In this document: positions 12,447-23,279 of the stretch, in pieces
Position numbering within the stretch: position 1 is the first letter of the stretch
How the letters are laid out: each line of letters opens with the position of its first letter
Assembly: GCA_037447655.1 (NCBI GenBank)
Contig: JBBHKE010002304.1
Span: 1 to 64,000 of the forward strand
Source of the DNA: Zygnema cylindricum
Taxonomy: Eukaryota > Streptophyta > Zygnematophyceae > Zygnematales > Zygnemataceae
Length of the DNA stretch: 64,000 nt
Direction: 5' to 3'
Notes under the pieces: generated by a model
Told to the model about the DNA's origin: nothing
Databases searched by the model: none
The model's input: the letters and a program-made list of their open reading frames with translations, nothing else
Translations under genes and position numbers: made by a program

Positions 12447-12780
12447 AACAAATTCCAATCGGTATTTAGGGCGGTACTTTCATGTCTACTTGTAGCTGTC
12501 AATAGGTTTGTTGTTTGAGGAGTCGGGTATGAATCGAGCAAGTCCTATAACTGTCGTACATCACAACATCCATTTGTATGTACACTGTTGCGAGAGAAAA
12601 TATATGCAACATCTGCACTTAGGCATTCTAGTCTTCTTCTTGTTCATTAACTCCGTGCAATTATTGTATTTGTAATCTCTACATGCATGGAATCTCTGTA
12701 TCCTCTCTTTCTCTCTCGTACTTAATAAATTTATCCTCCAAGTGCACCTTGTCATGGATGATAATAGTTAAGAGGTTACG

Positions 12781-13374
12781 AGCCAACAACCATTAAAAGC
12801 CTAGGGCAGCGGTGGTTCTATTTTAAGAGGTAATTTGGGCGATCGCCTAGTAGCTATCGGTGGGCAGGTCATTAAAGAATTCAAAATTGGTTAAGAACGT
12901 CCTTCAAAAGACATGGTCGTAACATCTATTTATAAATATGTGACTATTCTGGAATTCTAAAAGTTAGATTCACTTTGTGTAATCTGTATAATCACTAAGA
13001 CAGTGCAATCACTACGCGTACTTTTTAAGTTTATCGTATGTATTTTCCTTGTCATGTTTGATGATAGTTAGGCTTCTCATACTCAAAGCTTTTACCTTGT
13101 CATGTCCAATGATATCTCAGATTACGTCCTACAGGTCATGGTTCCACTTTACACTATATATAGGGAGGTATTTTTAGTTCATCGATGCACAGCAAGAATT
13201 TTTTTCTTGCCGAATTTCCCATATATTTCATTTCCCACTCCATCATTTACTGAATCACCCGTTGAAATTTTCGTATTTCAATGTTTCCTACGTTGTTTAA
13301 TTCCACATTCATTCTTTTCAATCGTTTCTATCATTGCCCGCCATCCTCCTCGTGGCATCTATCTTACATTTCAC

Positions 13375-13377
<3 letters not shown>
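12781..13377. other. Intergenic, nothing recognised
   Basis: AT-rich sequence with two similar short segments containing CTTGTCATG and GATAATAGTTA (12750 and 13050). I see no gene or complete transposon. Confidence 0.4.

Positions 13378-13454
<77 letters not shown>
13378..13454. repeat. (CT)n microsatellite
   Basis: About 38 perfect CT units. The Ser/Leu-repeat open frames in it are artefacts. Confidence 0.95.
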
Positions 13455-13458
<4 letters not shown>

Positions 13459-13801
13459 CACCATTCATGAAAGAAATTTCACACGCCACATCCACTTTGC
13501 CTTTTCAAAACAAACAATTTCCATCTTTTTGTAATAAATATAATTTTTGAAAAATTATAATTTGGAAGTTTGGCCCTTATTTGGCATTTTCTTTACTAGC
13601 TATTTTTTTCATCGTCATATCTCTTCTATTTATGACAAGGCAGTTTCGATTTTCTAGCCTGGCCAACAAATCCTTACCAATTTATTTCTCCTCTCTCATT
13701 CTTCTCTTTGAGGATAAGAGGGAGTATTGTAGGGCATTTCTATATGCACACGTCTTGTCATATGTTTTCACATTTAAAAGGCGGTTATCATATCCACCCA
13801 A

Positions 13802-13899
<98 letters not shown>

Positions 13900-13900
13900 A
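13802..13900. repeat. (TA)n-(TG)n compound microsatellite
   Basis: About 40 TA units followed by about 8 TG units. The Tyr-Ile repeat open frames are artefacts. Confidence 0.95.
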
Positions 13901-14299
13901 TATCGGACCTTACCCAGTGTACCCCAACGAGTAAAAACTTAATGAAAAAATTATATAACATACGAAGTACAACTGTGCCAGTTGTCCAATCTGAGTGAAG
14001 ATTTCACAAATCCAGTTGTCGTCTGGGTTGGCAAGTTGCTGATAAAAAAAATATTACTTGCACCTTAGTGTAAAAAAAGACAGTCTCACGCCAAAAAACA
14101 AGTCACCGTGAATGTCCACCGTGGCAACCGAGGCAGACTCAGAAACCGACGCACGGTATTTTTGAATTTTGGTACGAGTGTTGCTTTTTTTTTTTCACTG
14201 TATCCTTAAATTTACTATTTTTATGAATCTGACACGCGATATTATCGGTAATGGATCGCCAAAATGGCTCGATATATAGCTCTAGGATTAGCTAATTTG

Positions 14300-15112
14300 C
14301 AGAGTTCGCAAAAGTAAAAAAAAATCATACCCGAAACCGACCGTTTATCTTTTTTCAAAATCTGAGTAACCGACGCCCGACCGAGTTTTGTCACTCTCCA
14401 AAATTGTTAATCGTTAACCGACCGTCGTTTACGAAAAAAAAAATTAACCGAATCTTGATTTTTCGCGACTAACCGTGCCAGCCCGTAACCGAAAAAGTAC
14501 AAAATTAATCAATGTACGACGGAATAAGCCAATAACTACGATTTGTCGCGTTCCCTAAGATTTGCGAAATAATTAGTGTTACTACCGTGTCAGATTTACG
14601 ACGCTTTGTCGCGTTCCCTAAGATTTGCGAATGGAATAGTGTACTACTGTGTCAGATTTGCGACCATTTGTCGCGTTGCCTAAGATTTGCGAAATGAATA
14701 CTGTACTACCGTGTCAGATTTGAGACGCTTTGTCGCTTTCCCTAAGATTTTCGAAATGAATAGTGTACTACCGTGTCAGATATGCGAAGCTTTGTCGCGT
14801 TCCCTTTGATTTGCGAAATAAATAGCTTACTACAGTACCGTGTCAGATTTGCGACGCTAATCATGATGCCACGTACTTCCACGATACCAAAAGTACAAAG
14901 AACAATAATGGTGGAAAAAAAAGAGTACAAAATTTTCATTTTTTTTGGATTTTTGTTTGACCGACCGTAACTGACCGTTTTTTTTTTCTTGGTGAGTCAA
15001 CCGACCGTAACCGCCCGACCCCCAAAATTTGGCAACCGAATCCGTTCCGGATCCGGCGCGGGCGGTCGGTTAACGGTCGGTCACGGTTTCGGTTGACCGT
15101 TTGCGACCTCTG
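14300..15112 (-). mobile_element. hAT-like MITE, copy A (inverted)
   Basis: An 813-bp element with terminal inverted repeats CAGAGTTCGCAAA / TTTGCGACCTCTG and a perfect 8-bp target duplication CTAATTTG (14292-14299 and 15113-15120). Near one end it holds an array of units of about 60 bp containing GTGTCAGATTTGCGAC and TTTGTCGCGTTCCCTAAG. The outer parts are rich in CGGTC/GACCG. It is inverted relative to copies B-D and has no transposase ORF. The TIR form and 8-bp TSD fit the hAT superfamily. Confidence 0.9.
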
Positions 15113-15137
15113 CTAATTTGTTACCGCCGATATATTA

Positions 15138-15357
15138 CAGTGTATCGCTATTAGAGTTACTATTTTTTTCGCCACTTAAAACATATTTTCTCCGTGCACA
15201 CTTCTTCGATTTTCAGTTCAATACCGCCAATCGAAAGCTGAGAATCATACCTTTCAATCGCAACCGTCAGATCCACAATTGACATGTGTTTACGGACAAA
15301 AAATGTTTTAAGTGGGCGAAAAAAACATTAACACTAATATCGATACACGGTGTACTG
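15138..15357. mobile_element. TA-targeting foldback MITE
   Basis: The left end CAGTGTATCGCTATTAGAGT and right end ATCGATACACGGTGTACTG are imperfect inverted repeats, with CCACTTAAAACAT near both inner ends. It follows TA on the left. It belongs with the element at 8374-8583. Confidence 0.75.
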
Positions 15358-15479
15358 ACTCAGTACGGAGTTGTCCCTATAATTTTTTATCGAGACGATA
15401 TATCAGTAAAACATAACAATGATTTTCTTTTCGATATATTGGAAAGGTATATCGATTATTGGTAGGTCAATAAATGGTA

Positions 15480-15687
15480 CAGTACACCGCCAATCGCTAT
15501 TAGAGTATATAACGCTAATTCGGTACCCCTAAATTTTGACCCCAAAACCTGAAATAGAATTAATAACGCTATTTAAGTACGTGGACCATAATCTGCCACG
15601 TCTCAGGCACTAAATTATAATCAACAACGCTAATTTTTTTTTTACACTATTTAATCCTTGACTCTAATAGCGATTGGCGGTGTACTG
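15480..15687. mobile_element. TA-targeting MITE, 208 bp, well preserved
   Basis: The ends CAGTACACCGCCAATCGC and GCGATTGGCGGTGTACTG are perfect inverted repeats flanked by TA (15478-15479, 15688-15689). Removing it rejoins GGTACATATCGATTATT, the uninterrupted form of the dispersed ATATCG repeat. This is typical of Tc1/mariner-type insertion; there is no transposase ORF. Confidence 0.85.
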
Positions 15688-16051
15688 TACATATCGATTA
15701 TTATTAAGAGGTTGCCGATACACAATACTACATCGTCCATCGTTATTAGAGTTAACAACACTAAGGCCTGTTCTCCATTAGGCGGTCCCAGTAAACATGC
15801 GGATATGATGATTACTGGCACGGCCTTCCATTATGTCGTGCCAGTTAACATCGTTTCTCAATTATGATTGGCGCCACGTAGGTTAGAGTCAAGATTTTTA
15901 AAGTCTTCCAAATATCTTCAACAGAAAGTCAGAACGAAATATGTGGACCACCTAAAATTTTTGAAAATCTGCAAAATATCTTCAACGGAAAGTCAGAACG
16001 ATATATTTGTACCAGCGTAATGTACTTAAAGTCTACTACGAGTATGCTCTA

Positions 16052-16249
16052 CACCGTGAACTGTTATTAGACTTATGTACTCTATATCGGCGCCCCAAAT
16101 TTTTGACATTGATACCTTAAATAGAATAAATTATACTATTTAAGGACGTGGACCATAATATGCCACGTCTCCGACACTAAATTAGCATCAATGACACTAA
16201 TTATTTTTTGACACTAATAATTTCTTTAGTCTAATAACGATTCACGGTG
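16052..16249. mobile_element. TA-targeting MITE, 198 bp
   Basis: Begins CACCGTGAACTGTTATTAG and ends CTAATAACGATTCACGGTG, flanked by TA on both sides. The interior shares ACGTGGACCATAAT and GCCACGTCTC with the element at 15480-15687, so both are one subfamily. Confidence 0.85.
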
Positions 16250-16507
16250 TAACGTACTATTTGTACCTTCATCAGGGTTTGTAACAAACCTTAACTTCTT
16301 CACTACAATGGCTTTTATTTGAACGCTTGCCTCCAACGGAAAGCCTCTGCCGTATTATGTGACATCCGTCACACTTTTACGTGTGTTAATGGAGTGAAAG
16401 CGCGGCAAGCTGTGGACAGTGGATGGCGTGTACGACGCCTGTTCGTGTTGGCGACTTTTTTTTTTACTCTTCACTTGAACATCGCGCACATCGTCCAAGG
16501 GGTACAT

Positions 16508-16559
16508 CACGCACATCGTCCAGTTTGAAGAGACTCTCTTCAAAGAGGACGATGTGCGC
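16508..16559. repeat. Near-perfect 51-bp palindrome
   Basis: GCGCACATCGTCC at the left and GGACGATGTGCGC at the right are perfect inverted repeats, and the middle (TTTGAAGAGACTCTCTTCAAA) is nearly self-complementary. hAT-like copy B is inserted at its right arm; the ATGTGCGC end is the target duplication. A partial repeat of the left arm lies just upstream. Confidence 0.75.
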
Positions 16560-17419
16560 CAGAGGTCGCAAACGGTCAACCGAAACCGTGACCGACCGTT
16601 AACCGACCGCCCGCGCCGGATCCGGAACGGATTCGGTTGCCAAATTTTGTGGGTCGGGCGGTTACGGTCAGTTGACTCACCAAGAAAAAAAAACGGTCAG
16701 TTACGGTCGGTCAAAGAAAAAACCAAAAAAAAAGAAGAATTTGTACTTTTTTTTCCAACATTATTGTTCTTTGTACTTTGGCATCGTGGAAGTACGTGGC
16801 ATCATGATTAGCATCGCAAATCTAACACGGTACTAACACTATTCATTTCGCGAATCTTACCAAAAGACAATCCAACATTCATGTACTTTGTACTCTTTTG
16901 CATCGTGGAAGTACGTGACATCATGACTAGCGTCGCAAATCTGACACGGTGCTGTAGTAAGCTATTCATTTCGCAAATCAGAGGGAACGCGACAAAGCGT
17001 CGCAAATCTGACACGGTAGTACTTCATTTCGAAAATCTTAGGGAAACGCGACAAAGCGTCGCAAATCTGACACGGTACTACAATATTCATTTCGCAAATC
17101 TTAGGCAACGCGACAAAGCGTCGCAATTCTAACACAGTAGTACACTATTCATTTCGCAAATCTTAAGGAACGCGACAAATCGTAGTTATTGGCTTATTCC
17201 GTTGTACATTGATTAATTTTGTATTTTTTTTGGTTACGGGCGGGAACGATTAGTCGCGAAAAATCAAGATTCGGTTAATTTTTTTTTCGTAAACGACGGT
17301 CGGTTAACGGTTAACAATTTTGGAGCGTGACAAAACTCGGTCGGGCGTCGGTTACTGAGATTTTGAAAAAAAAAACGGTCGGTTTCGGGTATGAAATTTT
17401 TTGACTTTTGCGACCTCTG
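16560..17419 (+). mobile_element. hAT-like MITE, copy B
   Basis: 860 bp bounded by CAGAGGTCGCAAA and TTTGCGACCTCTG, with perfect 8-bp target duplication ATGTGCGC (16552-16559, 17420-17427). It has the same GACCG-rich ends and the internal GTCGCAAATCTGACACGGTA array (about four units between 16800 and 17170). No transposase is encoded. Confidence 0.92.
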
Positions 17420-17457
17420 ATGTGCGCGATCGTCCAGTGTGGAGATATTCTCTTCGG

Positions 17458-18146
17458 CAAAGGTCGCAAACGGTCAAGAGAAACCGTGACCGACCGTTAA
17501 CCGACCGCCCGCGCCGGATCCGGAACGGATTCGGTTGCCAAATTTTGGGGGTCGGGCGGTTACGGTCGGTTGACTCACCAATAAAATATAACCGGTCAGT
17601 TACGGTCGGTCAAACAAAAAACCAAAAAAAATGAAAATTTTGTACTCTTTATTTCCAACATTATTGTTCTTTGTACTTTTGGTATCGTGGAAGTACGTGG
17701 CATAATGATTACTGTCGCAAATCTGACACGGTACTGTAGTAAGCTATTTATTTCGCAATTCAAAGGGAACGCAACAAAGCGTCGCAAATTTGACACTGTA
17801 GTACGCTATTCATTTCGAAAATTTTAGGCAACGCGGTAAAGCGTCGCAAAATCTAACACAATTGTAACACTATTCATTCTGCAAATCTTAGGGAACGCGA
17901 CAATTCGTAATTATAGGCTTATTCCGTCGTACATTGATTAATTTTGTACTTTTTTCGGTTACGGGCGGGCACGGTTAGTCGCGGAAAATCAAGATTCGGT
18001 TAATTTTTTTTTCGTAAACGACGGTCGGTTAACGGTTAACAATTTTGGAGCGTGAGAAGACTCGGTCAGGCGTCGGTTACTCAGATTTTGAAAAAAAAAA
18101 AACGGTTGGTTTCGGTTATGAAATTTGTTGACTTTTGCTACCTTTG
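17458..18146 (+). mobile_element. hAT-like MITE, copy C
   Basis: 689 bp with ends CAAAGGTCGCAAA and TTTGCTACCTTTG. The target duplication CTCTTCGG / CTCCTCGA is imperfect (6 of 8). It lies 38 bp beyond copy B in the same orientation with fewer internal units. It sits between inverted arms GATCGTCCAGTGTGGAGATATTC and GAGTATATTTACACTGGACGACG, so it too hit a palindrome. Confidence 0.85.
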
Positions 18147-18154
18147 CTCCTCGA

Positions 18155-18996
18155 CGAGGAGAGTATATTTACACTGGACGACGTGCGCAATTGCTTCGCG
18201 AATCTAGAAATGCTAAAAATCCAACGGTCGATAATTACGCTTATAATGTTGGAGCGATCCAGTAAACATGTTTCGAAATGTTTCGTCTGACAAAAAAAAA
18301 AAAGTAAAAATCTGTACGAAAGTGTACGTCATATAGTAAGCAACACCACTTTTCCTCTAATGGAAATTCACCCTAATTCGGTCGCGACTTTTTTTCAGCC
18401 AGACGTGAATTAATAATTTCGTATTAGCACTAAAAAATACTTAACGGTATAACAATGAGCGATGTACTAATTCCTGATAAACACACAGGATAAATTAAAA
18501 GCACGATGGTAAACCATTTGAGTCCGGAGGTACAAAAGGGGTGACATGGCCAAAACTGAAAAACTACAAGCAGGGCAATAAAAAACAAAGAAAGCAACAT
18601 GAACACATAAAAATGGCAAAAAGAATAAAAACACCCAAACTCAAACTGAAAAGCAGAGCAATCCACTAAACTAAAACTTGAACCCCTACCCCACACTAAT
18701 TCACGGGTTGTGCTCATGAAATCTCCACGGTAATTCAATAACTGTCGCAATTGTACTATCTTCGTCCGTTTGGATATTTGTCGTAAATGTCTTTGTAGCG
18801 TAGCTCAAAATCTGTACAGTGGGCGTGGTCCGAGGTAGTTGCTGGGCGGGTAAGGTAACGGCGTGTCCAGGTGTGACCGTAATTTACCGCCACAATTTTG
18901 TCGCGAAGCAGATATGTTCCGTACACTCTTGTCGGGTGTCCCATGTGTAACGTTTTTGGACCTGTATTTTCGGTATTTTTGTCCGTCGTAAAGGGA
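18155..18996. other. Intergenic, nothing recognised
   Basis: Mixed composition. A hydrophobic 106-codon open frame on the minus strand (18750-18430) has no motif or splice context and I do not call it. The right part (18750-18990) borders the long-TIR element. Confidence 0.4.
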
Positions 18997-21006
18997 ATTG
19001 ATCACGACAGTGACTGTTTTGGTTGCGCACGGTTACTTACGTCACTTTGTCAAAAAATGTACGTTTGACGTACATATTGGTACAAATTAAGTACCGTTGA
19101 GTAAAATCTTGACGGTCAATCGGTTGGACAACTTTGACTTTCAAAATATTGTTTCAACCGCTTAAAATTTTGCCACACTTGCGAACGTCGACCGTCATAT
19201 TAAAATTAGCAATTCATACGGACGGCGAACGTTTACGGTTACAAAACTGCGACAACCACATGTAAATAAAATGGTTGCAAACAGTCACTTTTTGTCTTTA
19301 CGTGAGCTCCACGGTAAGAGCACTTAGGGGGTATCCCCATGTAACCGAAACTTTGAAACGCTACTTTGGATTTTAGCGCAAATTTTTAGGTGTACTTTTC
19401 AAAGTGTGCCTATGTCAATCATTACTTGCACCTTCATCACTTCAAATATGTGACATTTGTAAACGTCTACAAAATATGCGACAGCCTACGATAGTACGAA
19501 ACGAAATGTAAACGATTACGAAACTTCCTAAAAGTAGTGACGTATACAAAAACGGCGACGGTTGTAGACGTCGAGTTTTTTGTGACATTGTAGATGTTTA
19601 GGGTTTTGTGACATTGCGAAAAGTCATGCTACCTTATGACGTCATTAACACATAAAATTTCCGCTATGGCTTCCCGAATTCTTTTTTTTACCATTTATCG
19701 TTCTATATGCCATCAAAATGTGACCAAAAATATAAAATAAAAAAAGAAAAAAAATATCTTTCATTTTATACTATTATTGTTGCATTTCATTTAGAGATTA
19801 GAGAAAGAGGAGCGGTCAAATGAACAGGATGGGGAGAGACGAGGACGTTGTAATTTTTTGCCAAGGACCCATGAAAGAAAGTGGAGGTCCAAGACCCTAA
19901 CGATTTTTTTTCCGTACATGCTCGTCATTTTTGTACGTACATGCGCGTGACGAGCATGAAAAAAATAGCGTGTACTCTCCCTCGTTCTAATTTTTTTGAA
20001 GACGTTTCACACGTGCAATACTTGCTTTCTATTCGTCAATAAGGTGCTATTTTGGTTAAAATCAGATCGTGATTTGATTCCATTACAAGTGTGAAGATGA
20101 GTTGGAAGTGGGTCGCGATGATAATAACGCCAAATTGCCGTACCTTCCAAGTTCCAAGAGGACACAAAATGTACTTGTGTTTTTGCCCATTTTTCGTACG
20201 GCGTAATATTTTCTCAATGGAAGTCCCTTTTTTTGTGAAAACGACGGAAAAAAACCCTTACTTGAACACATCGGGGCACGCCCTTAGTAGCAAAATTGAA
20301 ATTTAATTGTCTAAGCGTTACATTGAACTTAGACGCAAAATGAAACGAAACCTCTTTCAACTAGATTACTATAAGTCTTGTACTGAAATATTAAACCGCA
20401 CGAAACGAAATAAACTTTGTACACTATAATAAAACGAACCGACGTAAAAATATCAATTGAAATTAAATGAAAAAGATGCGCTTCGTCACGCGCGGCGAAA
20501 TTGAGCCACACTATCTACGATTCAACGTTCTTACATTGACATCAAAATTTCGTTTCGTGATTTTTAATATTTCCGTACAAAACTTAGAATAGTTTAGAGT
20601 AGGTTTTTAGGGTTTTTTTTCAATTTGCGTCTAAGTTCAATGTAACGTTTAGACGATTACATTTCAATTTTGCGGCTAAGTGCTCTCGCCGTGGAGCTCA
20701 CGTAAAGACAAAAAGTGACTGTCTGCAACTATTTTATTTACATGTGGTTGCCGCAGCTTTGTTACTGTAAACGTTCGCCGGTCGTGTGAATTGCTAATTT
20801 TATTATGACGGTCGACGCCCGCAAGCGCGGCAAAATTTTAAGCGGTTGAAACAATATTTTGAAAGTCAATGTTGTCCAACCGATTGACCGTGAAAATTTT
20901 ACTCAACGGTACTTTATTTTTACCAATATGTACTTCAAACGTACAATTTTTGACAAAGTGACGTAAGTGACCGTGCGCAACCAAAACAGTCACTGTCATG
21001 ATCAAT
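18997..21006. mobile_element. 2-kb non-autonomous element with about 330-bp TIRs
   Basis: The left arm (18997-about 19327) is repeated as reverse complement at about 20676-21006. Matching landmarks include GACAGTGACTGTTTTGGTTG, the GACGGTCAATCGGTTGGACAA segment (CCGATTGACCGTGA on the right), CATGTAAATAAAATGGTTGC and GAGCTCCACGGTAAGAGCAC. The arms differ by substitutions and small indels. The inside holds no credible transposase and includes a second inverted repeat. I did not find a target duplication. Long TIRs suggest a Mutator-like or foldback element, but the family is unproven. Confidence 0.75.
20279..20683. repeat. Inner inverted repeat inside the long-TIR element
   Basis: CTTAGTAGCAAAATTGAAATT and GCGTTACATTGAACTTAGACGC at 20279-20340 return as reverse complement at 20625-20683. 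The similarity continues inward through ACTGAAATATTAAA and CACGAAACGAAAT, giving a hairpin of roughly 400 bp. Confidence 0.7.
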
Positions 21007-21197
21007 ATCACTTGTATTGTGGGCAAATATGTAAGTCCCACACGATAGAGATTGAAACCCTTCTGCCTTCAAGATCACGGCAAGCCAATCATACTGGCTC
21101 TACCACTTTCATTATCCGCGAGTCAATTATCTCGATTAAATAGAATACATCGAAAGAGAGAATTTGTGAACTACCGGTGATAATATGCAGTTAATAC

Positions 21198-21476
21198 CTG
21201 TGAAGAAATCGGAAAGAGACCACCGACTGCACTCGTAATAGAAGGACCAGGGCCAGTTCCTCCTGATGAAGGAGCCATATTCAGTTCTCTTGCAAAAGGA
21301 AACATTGGTTTTACTGACGGCTTTGAACTGCCGAAAGGAGCAGATGACGATACAGTCGGCAACACAGTCAAAGGAGTTGTTTTGTCGTCACTCGTAATTG
21401 TCCTTGAATATTTGAAAAGGTTTCTAAACTTTGAAATCGAGCATAAAATCTTTGATGTTTCTGCTTTAATCACTGC
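21198..21476 (-). CDS. Candidate internal exon of an unrecognised gene
   Basis: A 279-nt open segment on the minus strand, bounded by an acceptor CTGTAG at its start and a donor CAG|GTATTA at its end, both phase 0 (93 codons). It encodes a helical part (SKFRNLFKYSRTI) followed by Ser/Gly/Pro-rich sequence (MAPSSGGTGPGP). Directly upstream on the same strand, 21730-21560 also looks protein-like (LEKLEYVAFLHVIECDAS). I do not recognise the family, could not join the parts confidently, and it may be a gene fragment. Confidence 0.35.
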
Positions 21477-21806
21477 CTACAGCAAGGCGTTTATCGTTTC
21501 ATCCTTTACATATCTCGACAACAGACCGCCTTTAATGATTGAAAAAGAGCTTTAGCAGCAGTCGCTTCAACCTATAGTCCACTAACGTATCGGCGACAGA
21601 GGCATCACATTCGATCACGTGCAAGAACGCGACATACTCCAGCTTCTCCAATATGGAAAGATAAGATGCAATACTATGCCATGTATCCCCAGACAATCGA
21701 GAAACGCCATGCTATGATACTCTAGCTCGCAGTTAAACTGCCTGTTACTGTAGCTTTATGTCATTTTACGACAATTTTTCCCGTGTTTGTGGCGTTAAAA
21801 GTTAAA

Positions 21807-22086
21807 ACCATAGTTCAAAAGTAGGTGAAAGTAGGCCCGTACAATATGCCTATTGTATGCAAAACATACAATATGACCTTAAGACCCATATTGTATTTGG
21901 ACCTATTCGGACCAATTAAAACATTCGGACCAAAAATATTTATTTAAACCGTCAGATTCGAACGATCGGACGGTCGCTAATCAAAGTAGCAATCTAAGAA
22001 GATCCCATGAAAAGCCCATAACACAACTTACGATAAAAGTCGCCGACAAAAGACCTACCATAAAACGCCTACTTTTGAACTATGGT
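21807..22086. mobile_element. 280-bp MITE with perfect 19-bp TIRs
   Basis: The left end ACCATAGTTCAAAAGTAGG and right end CCTACTTTTGAACTATGGT are exact reverse complements. There is no ORF inside. The interior carries GTACAATATG/CATACAATATG repeats. Confidence 0.8.
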
Positions 22087-22604
22087 CCAAACGGCAAAAT
22101 TTTGTATGAAAAAGTTTCACGATTAATAAAGTACGATATGCTATGCCGACCATTTTATAGACGTAAAAAATGCGCACTTTTAAATATGTCATCATCTAGC
22201 TACAAACGTGTCTGACTCTGATTGGTCAAAAGGATGTCAGCCGTAAAACAAAGTCTTGTTCGTCGACACTTGCGCATTTTGGATTCCAATAATTTGTTTT
22301 TTTTTTAAATTTGTCGCGATCCTCCGACGAGGTGGACCCTGTACGGAAAATACGAACGGTCAATTTCACGATGTCGGTTTCGCTGTAAAAAGTACAAAAG
22401 GCGGTTCGTCGTACGACGCCTGTACGGCCTGAGGTCGGCTCCCACCTGTAAAGAAAAAAAAAGAAAAACGAAGAAAAAAAAAGAAAAAAAAAGAAAAAGA
22501 AAGAAAAAGGAAGAGCCTCTTGTCCATAGTCAAACCCATAGTCTATCTGCATGTCGGATCTTGCTCGACTACCTCAAACAGTGTAGCTTGCCGTCTCCAT
22601 AGCC

Positions 22605-23213
22605 ATGGCGGCCACCATAGCCATCCCTACAGTGCTGCTAATCGCGTGCCACGTGGCACTCGTAACGGCGTACTTCGGCCCCATTCGCGACGATGCAGAC
22701 AGTAAGTTTCCTCCTCCTTCCACCTTCCTTTGCGCCTTTCTTCCGGCTCCGCCGTCTTTTCCTTTGCGCGTGCCCAGCCAACCTAGCTCTTATTCTCTCC
22801 TCTGCCTCGGCTGCCGTACGACTGCCGTACGGCTTCCGTACATCTCCTGCAGACGCGGCTCTGTCTGCGCTGCAGGCTTCGCTCGTGAATCCGCATCTCT
22901 TCCCCGGCATCCAGTGTGTCGACCAGCCGTACTTCGGATGCACCGACGCAGGCCGCGTCAACTGGGTGTGAGTGGCGGCCGCAAGGCAACATTTTGCTAC
23001 GGAACTCTGCTATGCTGCTAGGTATCCGCACTGTATTTCGCACTAAATTTCGCATTAAATCTCGCACTAAATCTCGCACTACATCTCGCACTACATCTCG
23101 CACTATATCTCGCACTATATCTCGCAAGAAATTTCGCACTAATGTTCTCAAGATATTTCGCAAGATATTTCGCACTCAATTCATTCTGATTCACACTGAA
23201 TGTCACACGGAAT

Positions 23214-23279
<66 letters not shown>

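Larger units (their letters stand above)
6375..12780 (+). repeat. Segmental duplication, degraded copy (partner 27368-34085)
   Basis: This block is colinear with 27368-34085 over its whole length. Both start at CTTCAAATTGGAAAAGAAACA and carry, in order, the Cys-rich exon, its long intron, the Pro-rich exon, tRNA-like modules, a decayed copia RT/RNase H fragment and a final part with CACAACATC and TCTCTCTCGT. This copy has many substitutions and indels and lost the exon-5 acceptor, so it appears non-functional. The duplication starts inside intron 4 of the LRR gene; no LRR exons are present here. Confidence 0.85.

Noticed and set aside
13102-13998. Ser-Leu and Tyr-Ile repeat proteins
   Set aside because: Translations of CT and TA microsatellites.
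16800-17170. CRISPR-like array of repeated units of about 60 bp
   Set aside because: Units are contiguous diverged tandem repeats inside a transposon with no unique spacers, in a nuclear eukaryotic context.
14742-17796. Short frames reading SDLRRFVAFPLICEMNS and similar on both strands
   Set aside because: They fall in the internal arrays of the hAT-like MITEs and repeat with the array units; no transposase features.
18430-18750. Hydrophobic 106-codon frame on the minus strand
   Set aside because: Hydrophobicity comes from T/C-rich composition; no start context or homologous motif recognised.
22638-23175. Antisense Arg-rich frames over LRR exons 1-2 and intron 2
   Set aside because: Shadows of the coding strand and of the 12-bp tandem array.
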